A stretch of 12,495 bases of DNA from Serpentinimonas sp. GTDB taxonomy: Bacteria; Pseudomonadota; Gammaproteobacteria; Burkholderiales; Burkholderiaceae_C. Numbering within the stretch: the stretch's first letter is position 1; every line of letters starts with the position of its first letter. The notes beneath the pieces are model-generated. The model was not told where the DNA came from and ran no database searches. It was given only the letters and a program-made list of their open reading frames with translations. The stretch lies in assembly GCA_025458665.1 (NCBI GenBank), contig JALOSG010000071.1:1-12495 (forward strand). The letters run 5' to 3'. Below, piece by piece: positions 1 to 6,030 of the stretch. Position numbers and translations under genes: made by a program.

Positions 1-92
1 GCCGCCGTCAGCGTCGTCTTGCCGTGGTCCACGTGACCAATCGTGCCCACGTTCACGTGCGGCTTGGTCCGCTCAAATTTCTCTTTTGCCAT
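1..92 (-). CDS. tuf: Elongation factor Tu, N-terminal fragment cut by window edge
   Basis: This is the first 30 codons of EF-Tu, the GTPase that carries aminoacyl-tRNA to the ribosome in the cytoplasm. The visible protein begins [20 protein letters not shown] and runs into the P-loop [12 protein letters not shown], which is diagnostic of EF-Tu. The start ATG (92-90) is preceded by an AAGGA ribosome binding site on the minus strand (106-102) with a 9-base spacer. It is the last visible gene of the str operon (rpsL-rpsG-fusA-tuf), 132 bases after the fusA stop. Many betaproteobacteria carry two nearly identical tuf genes; this is the str-operon copy. The rest of the gene lies left of the window, so nothing can be said about its integrity. 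Confidence 0.95.
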
Positions 93-116
93 TTTTCAGT
101 TTCCTTGAAAAGAACA

Positions 117-195
117 TGCCCGTGTCAGGGTTTTACGTCTGCACCGCACTGCGGGATCAACAGGCACGGGCACCTGCTGGCGTGCGGTCGCAGAC
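117..195 (-). promoter_or_regulatory. Structured fusA-tuf intercistronic element with possible pseudoknot
   Basis: On the minus strand, bases 195-190 and 188-182 pair with 149-137, giving a 13-bp helix with one bulged base (189). Inside it a 7-bp stem (179-173 with 164-158, one G-U) closes an 8-base loop (172-165, TGCCCGTG). That loop is perfectly complementary to 124-117 (CACGGGCA on the minus strand), which lies outside the stem and ends about 10 bases before the tuf ribosome binding site. No T-run follows, so this is not an intrinsic terminator. The pairing is read directly from the sequence. A role in tuf translation, RNA processing or stability is inference. Confidence 0.5.
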
Positions 196-224
196 TGGGA
201 ATGAAAGGTCCGTGCGGCCTGTGA

Positions 225-2327
225 TTACTTGGCGCGGGCCGACATGATGGCTTCGGACACGTTGCGAGGTGCTTCGCTGTAGTGCTTGAATTCCATCGTG
301 TAGGTGGCGCGGCCTTGCGACATGGAGCGCAGGGTGGTGGAGTAGCCGAACATTTCGGACAGGGGCACTTCGGCCTTGATGGCCTTACCGCCACCAACCA
401 TGTCTTCCATGCCCTGCACCATGCCGCGACGGCTGGACAGGTCGCCCATCACGTTGCCGGCGTAGTCTTCCGGGGTCTCCACTTCCACGGCCATCATGGG
501 CTCAAGGATGACGGGTTGCGCCTTCTTGCAGCCCTCCTTGAAACCAAAGATGGCGGCCATCTTGAAGGCCTGCTCGGAGGAGTCCACGTCGTGGTAGGAA
601 CCGAAGTGCAGCGTGACTTTCACGTCCACCACCGGGTAGCCGGCCAGCACGCCCGTGTTCAGGGCTTCGATCACGCCCTTTTCCACCGCGGGAATGTATT
701 CGCGCGGCACCACACCGCCCTTGATGGCGTCGACAAACTCGAAGCCCTTGCCGGCTTCGTTGGGTTCGATCTTGAACACCACGTGGCCGTACTGGCCCTT
801 ACCACCGGACTGGCGCACGAACTTGCCTTCGGCTTCGTCCACGGTGCCACGGATGGTTTCGCGGTAGGCCACCTGGGGCTTGCCCACGTTGGCTTCCACA
901 CCGAATTCCCGCTTCATGCGGTCCACGATGATTTCGAGGTGCAGCTCGCCCATGCCGGCGATGATGGTCTGGCCGGATTCTTCGTCGGTGCGCACACGCA
1001 GCGAGGGGTCTTCGGAAGCCAGGCGGTTCAGGGCAATGCCCATCTTTTCCTGGTCGGCCTTGGACTTGGGCTCCACGGCCTGTGCAATCACAGGCTCGGG
1101 GAACACCATGCGCTCCAGCGTGATGACGGCAGACGGATCGCACAGGGTTTCGCCGGTGGTCACGTCTTTCAAGCCCACGCAGGCGGCGATGTCACCGGCG
1201 CGGATTTCTTCCACTTCCTGGCGGTTGTTGGCGTGCATCTGCACGATACGGCCAATACGCTCCTTGCGGCCCTTCACCGGGTTGTACACGGTGTCGCCCT
1301 TCTTGAGCACGCCGGAATACACACGCACGAAGGTCAGCTGGCCCACGTAGGGGTCGGTCATGAGCTTGAACGCCAGGGCAGAGAGCTTCTCGTCGTCCGT
1401 GGCCTTGCGGCTGGTCGGCTGCTCGTCTTCGCCGGTGCCGCCCACCGGGGGGATATCCACCGGAGAAGGCATCAGCTCGATCACGGCGTCGAGCATGCGC
1501 TGCACGCCCTTGTTCTTGAACGCGGTACCACACAGCATGGGCTGGATTTCGCCAGCAATGGTGCGGGTGCGCAGACCGAAGGTGATTTCCTCTTCGGACA
1601 GCTCGCCGGTCTCGAGGTACTTGTTCATCAGGTCTTCGTTGGCCTCGGCGGCGGACTCGACCATCTTCTCGCGCCACTCTTCGGCGCTGGCCTGCAGTTC
1701 GGCCGGAATGTCTTCGAAGGTGAACTTCATGCCCTGGGAAGCTTCGTCCCAGATGATGGCTTTCATCTTGCGCAGGTCCACCACGCCCTTGAAGTTCTCT
1801 TCGGAGCCGATGGGGATGACGATGGGCACGGGGTTGGCCTTCAGGCGCAGGCGCATCTGGTCATAGACCTTGAAGAAGTTGGCGCCGGTGCGGTCCATCT
1901 TGTTCACGAAGGCCAGACGGGGCACGCGGTACTTGTTGGCCTGGCGCCACACGGTTTCCGACTGGGGCTGCACGCCGCCCACGGCACAGTACACCATGCA
2001 GGCGCCGTCGAGCACGCGCATGGAACGCTCCACCTCGATGGTGAAGTCCACGTGGCCCGGGGTGTCGATGATGTTGATGCGGTGCTCGGGGAAAGACAGG
2101 TCCATGCCCTTCCAGAAACAGGTGGTGGCCGCCGAAGTGATGGTGATGCCACGCTCCTGCTCCTGCTCCATCCAGTCCATGGTGGCGGCGCCGTCGTGCA
2201 CCTCACCGATCTTGTGGTTCACACCGGTGTAGAACAGGATGCGTTCGGTGGTGGTGGTCTTGCCGGCGTCGATGTGGGCCGAAATACCGATGTTGCGGTA
2301 ACGCTCAAGGGGCGTGGTGCGTGACAT
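225..2327 (-). CDS. fusA: Translation elongation factor G (EF-G)
   Basis: EF-G is the cytoplasmic GTPase that drives ribosomal translocation and, with RRF, ribosome recycling. The 700-residue protein has the usual full length. The G domain shows AHIDAGKTTTT at 17-27 (P-loop), the RGITI switch I segment at 59-63, DTPGH at 88-92 and NKMD at 142-145. The later domains include GMGELHLEI and the domain IV-V stretch with GSYHDVDSSE. The ATG is preceded by GGAG with a 7-base spacer. It lies third in the str operon, 122 bases after rpsG and 132 before tuf, in the classical gene order. This order and the canonical motifs indicate the housekeeping fusA rather than an EF-G paralogue. No truncation or frameshift is seen. 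Confidence 0.98.
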   Translation of the reverse strand: MSRTTPLERYRNIGISAHIDAGKTTTTERILFYTGVNHKIGEVHDGAATMDWMEQEQERGITITSAATTCFWKGMDLSFPEHRINIIDTPGHVDFTIEVERSMRVLDGACMVYCAVGGVQPQSETVWRQANKYRVPRLAFVNKMDRTGANFFKVYDQMRLRLKANPVPIVIPIGSEENFKGVVDLRKMKAIIWDEASQGMKFTFEDIPAELQASAEEWREKMVESAAEANEDLMNKYLETGELSEEEITFGLRTRTIAGEIQPMLCGTAFKNKGVQRMLDAVIELMPSPVDIPPVGGTGEDEQPTSRKATDDEKLSALAFKLMTDPYVGQLTFVRVYSGVLKKGDTVYNPVKGRKERIGRIVQMHANNRQEVEEIRAGDIAACVGLKDVTTGETLCDPSAVITLERMVFPEPVIAQAVEPKSKADQEKMGIALNRLASEDPSLRVRTDEESGQTIIAGMGELHLEIIVDRMKREFGVEANVGKPQVAYRETIRGTVDEAEGKFVRQSGGKGQYGHVVFKIEPNEAGKGFEFVDAIKGGVVPREYIPAVEKGVIEALNTGVLAGYPVVDVKVTLHFGSYHDVDSSEQAFKMAAIFGFKEGCKKAQPVILEPMMAVEVETPEDYAGNVMGDLSSRRGMVQGMEDMVGGGKAIKAEVPLSEMFGYSTTLRSMSQGRATYTMEFKHYSEAPRNVSEAIMSARAK

Positions 2328-2387
2328 GAAAATTCTCCGGGGTGAAGGGGCCTGCCAGGGTTCCGGCAGAGCGCCCGAGTTCCAATT

Positions 2388-2432
2388 GGCCGAGCCCGCG
2401 GCCCCTTTGTGGGGTGCAGCGGGCTCTGGGCC
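2388..2432 (-). promoter_or_regulatory. Large stem-loop in the rpsG-fusA spacer
   Basis: On the minus strand, GGCC (2432-2429) and GAGCCCGC (2426-2419) pair with GCGGGCTC (2399-2392) and GGCC (2391-2388). CCCC (2414-2411) and GGGG (2405-2402) can form an inner stem around a five-base loop. A smaller stem (2352-2356 with 2365-2369) lies between this hairpin and the fusA ribosome binding site. No T-run follows, so it is unlikely to end transcription. It may be an mRNA processing or stability element, or act on fusA translation. Only the base pairing is observed. Confidence 0.45.
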
Positions 2433-2449
2433 GGGGGCTTGCGCCAGGT

Positions 2450-2920
2450 TTAGAAGCGGAAGTGGCTGAAAGCCTTGTTGGCTTCGGCCATGCGGTGCAC
2501 TTCATCGCGGCGCTTCATGGCGCCGCCACGGCCTTCGGTGGCCTCGATCAGCTCGTTGGCCAGGCGCAGCGCCATGGACTTCTCGCTGCGCTTGCGGGCG
2601 GCCATCTTGATCCAGCGCATGGACAGGGCCAGACGGCGGACCGGGCGGACTTCCACCGGCACCTGGTAGTTGGCACCACCCACGCGGCGGGATTTCACTT
2701 CCACCACAGGCTTGACGTTGTTCAGTGCAGTGGTGAAGGTTTCCAGCGGATCCTTGCCGGTCTTCTTCTCGATCTGCTCGAGCGCACCGTAGATGATGCG
2801 CTCGGCCACTGCTTTCTTGCCGCCTTCCATGATCACGTTCATGAACTTGGACAGATCGACGTTGCCGAACTTGGGATCCGGCAGGATTTCACGTTTAGGG
2901 ACTTCGCGACGACGTGGCAT
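2450..2920 (-). CDS. rpsG: 30S ribosomal protein S7
   Basis: S7 nucleates assembly of the 30S head by binding 16S rRNA and contacts tRNA at the exit site. In E. coli it also represses its own translation by binding the rpsL-rpsG intercistronic RNA. The 156-residue protein begins MPRRREVPKREILPDPKFG and ends MAEANKAFSHFRF, typical S7 in sequence and length. The open frame extends 18 codons further upstream, but I chose the ATG at 2920-2918 because it gives the family N-terminus and has an AGAGGTG ribosome binding site just ahead of it. It is second in the str operon, 195 bases after rpsL. It appears intact. Confidence 0.97.
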   Translation of the reverse strand: MPRRREVPKREILPDPKFGNVDLSKFMNVIMEGGKKAVAERIIYGALEQIEKKTGKDPLETFTTALNNVKPVVEVKSRRVGGANYQVPVEVRPVRRLALSMRWIKMAARKRSEKSMALRLANELIEATEGRGGAMKRRDEVHRMAEANKAFSHFRF

Positions 2921-3115
2921 TTTTTCACCTCTTGCTTCAGTTGGTGCGCCCTGAGGCTGCACCGCGAGAGCCATGCAAAACTCTCACTTACTCGACCCGC
3001 GCACACCATGTGCGTTAGTGGTCACTACGCTCAGAACACCTGCCAGGGCATTCGAGCACCTTTTTTTGACTGGTTCATGACCAGCCGGAAACTCTGGGAA
3101 CCGAAAACCTGGAGA
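2921..3115 (-). promoter_or_regulatory. rpsL-rpsG intercistronic leader, candidate S7 control region
   Basis: This 195-base spacer carries several stems. Bases 3068-3086 form a 7-bp stem with one G-U and a five-base loop. Bases 3012-3030 form an 8-bp stem with one bulge. Bases 3000-3014 form a 6-bp stem (CGCACA/TGTGCG) around a three-base loop. Near 2970-2990 there is a GAGAG/CTCTC stem. The 3000-3014 and 3012-3030 stems share bases 3012-3014, so they compete. The A-run beside 3068-3086 is in the wrong polarity for a terminator in this direction. In E. coli the equivalent spacer is the S7 autoregulatory target; that this one serves the same purpose is inferred from position only. Confidence 0.4.
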
Positions 3116-3493
3116 TCAGGCCTTCTTGGGGCGCTTGGCGCCGTACTTGGAGCGCGACTGCTTGCGGTCTTTCACGCCTTGCAGGTCGAGCGAACCACGC
3201 ACGATGTGGTAACGCACACCGGGCAGGTCTTTCACACGACCGCCGCGCACCAGCACGACGCTGTGCTCTTGCAGGTTGTGGCCTTCACCGCCGATGTAGG
3301 AAATGACTTCGAAGCCGTTGGTCAGGCGCACCTTGGCGACCTTGCGCAACGCGGAGTTCGGCTTCTTGGGCGTCGTGGTGTACACACGGGTGCACACGCC
3401 GCGGCGCTGTGGGCTGTTCTCCATCGCCGGGCTCTTGGACTTGATCTTCTCGACCGTCCGCCCGTGACGCACGAGTTGGTTGATGGTTGGCAT
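3116..3493 (-). CDS. rpsL: 30S ribosomal protein S12
   Basis: S12 lies at the decoding centre of the 30S subunit and helps control translational accuracy. The 125-residue protein has the normal length, begins MPTINQLVRHGR and ends SRSKYGAKRPKKA. The conserved loops TTTPKKPNSALRK (39-51) and VKDLPGVRYH (87-96) are present. Lys43 and Lys88, the positions where substitutions classically give streptomycin resistance, are both wild type, and Asp89, the residue methylthiolated in E. coli, is kept. It is the first gene of the str operon. An AGGA ribosome binding site sits 8 bases before the ATG within a set of short repeats. The gene looks intact. Confidence 0.98.
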   Translation of the reverse strand: MPTINQLVRHGRTVEKIKSKSPAMENSPQRRGVCTRVYTTTPKKPNSALRKVAKVRLTNGFEVISYIGGEGHNLQEHSVVLVRGGRVKDLPGVRYHIVRGSLDLQGVKDRKQSRSKYGAKRPKKA

Positions 3494-3531
3494 AAACGTG
3501 GTCCTACGTGTTCCTAAACGTCCCTAAACGT
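3494..3531 (-). repeat. Short tandem repeats overlapping the rpsL ribosome binding site
   Basis: On the minus strand, ACGTTTAGGG (3531-3522) is followed directly by ACGTTTAGGA (3521-3512), then a diverged copy ACACGTAGGA (3511-3502), and a partial ACGTTT (3499-3494) abutting the start codon. Each full copy carries an AGG core that resembles a ribosome binding site. The AGGA nearest the gene is the likely one in use. Whether the upstream copies act as ribosome standby sites is unknown. Confidence 0.5.
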
Positions 3532-3545
3532 TTTGAATTGAAAAC

Positions 3546-3575
3546 AAAAAAGCCTTCCGGGATTTCCCGAAAAGC
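3546..3575 (-). terminator. Terminator-shaped hairpin in the rpsL leader
   Basis: On the minus strand GCTTTTCGGG (3575-3566) pairs with CCCGGAAGGC (3561-3552) around loop AAAT, a 10-bp stem with G-U pairs, followed at once by six Ts (3551-3546). This has the form of an intrinsic terminator in the direction of rpsL. It begins at about the predicted transcription start of the str promoter. It could block read-through from the upstream operon, attenuate rpsL transcription, or form a stabilising 5' stem-loop. Confidence 0.5.
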
Positions 3576-3580
3576 CCTCT

Positions 3581-3609
3581 AATGTAGCACGGTGGCTGGC
3601 CCTGCGCAA
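3581..3609 (-). promoter_or_regulatory. Predicted str operon promoter upstream of rpsL
   Basis: Minus-strand -35 box TTGCGC (3609-3604), a 17-base spacer, and -10 box TACATT (3586-3581). The spacer ends in TGC, giving an extended -10 element. The -10 matches the consensus at four of six positions and the -35 at three, so the extended element probably matters. The following GC-rich GAGGGC is the kind of discriminator seen at stringently controlled ribosomal promoters. Predicted start near 3574, roughly 80 bases before the rpsL ATG. Confidence 0.6.
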
Positions 3610-3643
3610 GGCGATGCCGGGCTGGCAGGGCCGTGGCGTGGTG

Positions 3644-3659
3644 AAAAAGCCCGCAGGGC
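3644..3659 (-). terminator. Short intrinsic terminator after the carboxypeptidase gene
   Basis: On the minus strand, GCCC (3659-3656) pairs with GGGC (3652-3649) around loop TGC, followed by five Ts (3648-3644). It starts 7 bases after the carboxypeptidase stop codon. The 4-bp stem is short but all G-C. It would end the five-gene operon just before the str promoter. Confidence 0.5.
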
Positions 3660-3666
3660 CACCCGC

Positions 3667-4917
3667 TCACTGAATCCAGAGCCGGATGGCATCCCAGGCA
3701 CGGCCCAGGATGCCGGCCTCGGGCACGGTTTCCAGTACAAAGAGCGGCAACTCGGCCACCGGTGCACCCGTGGCCGTGGTCACCCGCAGGGTGCCCAGCG
3801 GCTGGCCTTTCTGCAGCGGCGCCACCAGCGGGTCGGTACGCAGCACTTCGGTTTTCAGGCGGCTCCCTTCGCCAGCAGGCACCGTCACCACCACCCCGTC
3901 GGGGCGGCCCAGGCCCACCTGGGGGCTCTTGCCTTTCCACACGGCTGGCGTCACTACGGCCTGTTCGGGAGCAAAGAGCCGAACTGCCTCGAAGGCGGAA
4001 AAGCCCCAGTTCAGCAGTTTCTGGCTCTCGGCAGCGCGGGCGTTCTCGCTGGCGGCACCCAGCACGATGCTGATGAGGCGCCGCTCCCCCGCCTTGCCCT
4101 CACCCAGCGACGGGAAATTGCGCCGGGCCGTGGCCACCAGGCAGTAGCCCGCCGCTTCGGTGTAGCCGGTTTTCAGGCCGTCGACCGTGGGGTCGCGGAA
4201 CAGCAGCATGTTGCGGTTGGTGTCGTTGGCCTGGGGCGTACCCGGGTAGCGGTAGCGCTGGATGGCGTAGTACGGCACCCACTCCGGAAAGTCCCGCATG
4301 AGGCGGGTGGCCAGAATGGACAGGTCGCGGGCGGTGGTGGTGTGGCCGTCGGCGGTGAGGCCTTCAGGGTTTCTGTAGGTGGTGTTGTTCATGCCCAGGG
4401 CGCGCGCCTGCTGGTTCATGAGTTCTACAAAACGCTCCACGGAGCCGGCCACGCCTTCCGCCAGCGCCACAGTGGCGTCGTTGCCCGACTGCACGATCAT
4501 GCCCTTGAGGAGGTCCTCCACCGGCACCTGCATGCGCGGCTCGATGAACATGCGCGAACCAGGCATTTTCCAGGCGCGTTCGCTCACCGGAAACGTCTGC
4601 TCCAGCGTGATGCGCTTGCTGCGCAGAGCGTCGAACGCGATGTAGGCGGTCATGAGCTTGGTGAGCGAGGCCGGCTCCACCGGCATGTCCGGGTCTTTGG
4701 CGGCCAGCACCTGCTGGGTGGTCACGTCATAGAGCAGGAAGGCGCGGGCCGCCACTTCGGGCGGCTGCGGAGTTTGTGCCAGCGCTGGCTGGCCAGCCAG
4801 AAGCACGGCGGCAAGGGCCAGCAGCAGCGTGCACACCACTGCGCGGGCACGTTGCCACAGCGGGTGGCTGGCTGCCTGGTGCGGCAGGCTCAGGGTCGAA
4901 ATGAGAGAGCGGGTCAT
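3667..4917 (-). CDS. dacA: D-alanyl-D-alanine carboxypeptidase (PBP5/6 family)
   Basis: A low-molecular-weight penicillin-binding protein that removes the terminal D-Ala from peptidoglycan pentapeptides in the periplasm. The 416-residue protein has a signal peptide (hydrophobic 26-42, likely cleavage after ALA47) and all three serine peptidase motifs: S84-L-T-K87, S144-G-N146 and K249-T-G251. A C-terminal beta domain of PBP5 type follows, ending in a short amphipathic stretch (AWDAIRLWIQ) like the membrane anchor of the family. I used the ATG at 4917; a TTG two codons upstream (4923) lies 7 bases from an AGGA and is better spaced, so the true start may be there. It is the last gene of the minus-strand operon. 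Whether it corresponds to dacA or dacC cannot be settled; the function is well supported. Confidence 0.93.
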   Translation of the reverse strand: MTRSLISTLSLPHQAASHPLWQRARAVVCTLLLALAAVLLAGQPALAQTPQPPEVAARAFLLYDVTTQQVLAAKDPDMPVEPASLTKLMTAYIAFDALRSKRITLEQTFPVSERAWKMPGSRMFIEPRMQVPVEDLLKGMIVQSGNDATVALAEGVAGSVERFVELMNQQARALGMNNTTYRNPEGLTADGHTTTARDLSILATRLMRDFPEWVPYYAIQRYRYPGTPQANDTNRNMLLFRDPTVDGLKTGYTEAAGYCLVATARRNFPSLGEGKAGERRLISIVLGAASENARAAESQKLLNWGFSAFEAVRLFAPEQAVVTPAVWKGKSPQVGLGRPDGVVVTVPAGEGSRLKTEVLRTDPLVAPLQKGQPLGTLRVTTATGAPVAELPLFVLETVPEAGILGRAWDAIRLWIQ

Positions 4918-4948
4918 GAACAAAACGGGATCCTGGGAAAGGGAAAAC

Positions 4949-4990
4949 AAAAAAGAGACAGCCATGGGGCCAGGCCCAATGCGGGGGCCT
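4949..4990 (-). terminator. Weak hairpin plus T-run between hydrolase and carboxypeptidase
   Basis: On the minus strand AGGCCC (4990-4985) pairs with GGGCCT (4977-4972) around a 7-base loop. A second GGGC/GCCC pairing overlaps it, and six Ts lie at 4954-4949. The T-run is some 17 bases from the stem, so termination here would be inefficient at best. It could reduce read-through into the carboxypeptidase gene. Confidence 0.2.
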
Positions 4991-5002
4991 TGTGGCAGAA
5001 GC

Positions 5003-5605
5003 CTAACCCGCAGGAGGCAGGCTGGCGAGGTGGCGCACCACCCACTGGCGCAACAAAGGTAACTGTCCGTGAAAAAAATGCTCCACGCCAGGCACCACCA
5101 GCACGGGAAGCGTCTGGGGGCGGGCCCAGTCCAGAACGGCAGACAGAGGCACTGTGTCGTCCTGTTCTCCGTGAACGACCAGCGTGCGGGGGTGAAGTTC
5201 CGCTTGCACCGGCGCACAGGCAAACCGGCTGGCCGCCAGCCCCACCAGCACCTGCGCCACGGGTGTGCGGCCTGCCCGCAGTAATTCGGCGGTGCCGTGG
5301 GTGGTGACAAAAGCGCCGAAGGAAAAGCCCGCCAGCGCCAGCGGGCCGGCAGGGGCCAGGTGCCCAACGACGGCCAGCAGGTCTTCCAGCTCACCGCGGC
5401 CTTCGTCGTAGCTGCCCGCGCTCTGGCCTACACCACGGAAGTTGTAGCGCACGGCGGTGTACCCGCACTGCACGAAGGCGCGCGCCAGCGTCTGCACCAC
5501 CTTGTTGGTGAGCGTGCCGCCAAACAGCGGGTGCGGGTGCGACACGACCACCGTCGGCACGGCCCCCGGGGTGCCAGGCGCCACTGCAGGCCGGTCAATG
5601 GCCAC
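5003..5605 (-). CDS. Alpha/beta hydrolase of the short 'HPHPLFGG' type
   Basis: A small cytoplasmic serine hydrolase of the alpha/beta fold; the substrate is unknown. From the GTG start (200 residues) it shows SHPHPLFGGT at 22-31, a probable oxyanion region, then NFRGVGQSAG at 55-64, the nucleophile elbow G93-F-S95-F-G97, an acidic motif HGEQDDTVP at 145-153 and a histidine in GVEHFFHG at 173-180. This completes a Ser-Asp-His triad. The frame is open upstream and the 18 codons before the GTG read like protein (NAQTETLWVDGPAGRLEV), so the gene probably begins at a CTG (5659) that has GGGGAG 6 bases ahead, 16 bases after the ferredoxin stop. It is fourth in the operon. Homologues of this type are often annotated only as predicted hydrolases; I claim no specific reaction. 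Confidence 0.85.
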   Translation of the reverse strand: MAIDRPAVAPGTPGAVPTVVVSHPHPLFGGTLTNKVVQTLARAFVQCGYTAVRYNFRGVGQSAGSYDEGRGELEDLLAVVGHLAPAGPLALAGFSFGAFVTTHGTAELLRAGRTPVAQVLVGLAASRFACAPVQAELHPRTLVVHGEQDDTVPLSAVLDWARPQTLPVLVVPGVEHFFHGQLPLLRQWVVRHLASLPPAG

Positions 5606-5675
5606 CTCAAGCCTGCCGGCCGGACCATCAACCCACAGGGTTTCGGTTTGTGCGTTCAGGGGAAGCTCCCCGCTT

Positions 5676-6026
5676 TCAGCGGCCTACGGTGGGCGGGGTG
5701 CGCAGGCGCTCCACCACCACGCCGTCGCGCAGGTGGGAGGTGAGGATTTCGTCGAGGTCGGCCTGGTCCACGTAGGTGTACCAGACTGCCTCGGGATAAA
5801 CGACCGCAATGGGGCCACCCGCGCAACGATCGAGACACCCCGCCTTGTTGACGCGGACCTGCCCCGGTCCGAGCAAGCCCATGGCCTTGGCCTGGGACTT
5901 GCAGTAATCGAACGCCTGCTGTGCACCCTGACCAGCACAGCACTCCTGGCCATTGTCGCGCTGGTTGATGCAGAAGAAGATGTGGCGCTGATAGTAAGAG
6001 GCCTGGGGGGCGGTGGCGTCGTTCAT
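5676..6026 (-). CDS. Thioredoxin-fold [2Fe-2S] ferredoxin
   Basis: A 116-residue cytoplasmic iron-sulfur protein resembling the thioredoxin-like [2Fe-2S] ferredoxins (Aquifex Fd / Azotobacter Shethna protein type), related to the NuoE fold. Candidate cluster ligands are Cys19 (HIFFC), Cys29 or Cys30 (QECC), Cys64 and Cys68 (AGCLDRCAGGP); the last motif is the family signature. The C-terminus is short and charged. An in-frame ATG at 6026 has GAGG directly before it, overlapping the vanZ-like stop; the two genes are separated by 4 bases, so they are almost surely cotranscribed and translationally coupled. Its redox partner is not identifiable here; the membrane haem-pathway protein two genes upstream is one possibility by context only. 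Confidence 0.9.
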   Translation of the reverse strand: MNDATAPQASYYQRHIFFCINQRDNGQECCAGQGAQQAFDYCKSQAKAMGLLGPGQVRVNKAGCLDRCAGGPIAVVYPEAVWYTYVDQADLDEILTSHLRDGVVVERLRTPPTVGR

Positions 6027-6030
6027 GGCC

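Noticed and set aside
282..2324. 680-codon open frame on the plus strand opposite fusA
   Set aside because: It mirrors fusA codon for codon, is rich in His, Gly, Val and Ala with no recognisable motif, and is what GC-rich third positions produce on the complementary strand.
3061..3086. Intrinsic terminator between rpsL and rpsG
   Set aside because: On the minus strand the hairpin is followed by As, and on the plus strand the Ts precede the hairpin; the polarity is wrong in both directions.
2342..3517. 391-codon open frame on the plus strand opposite rpsG and rpsL
   Set aside because: Runs across two ribosomal protein genes and their spacer on the opposite strand, with no motif and no ribosome binding site.
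3592..5307. 571-codon open frame on the plus strand opposite the carboxypeptidase and hydrolase
   Set aside because: Low-complexity His/Gly/Arg-rich translation opposite genes with clear catalytic motifs; a shadow.
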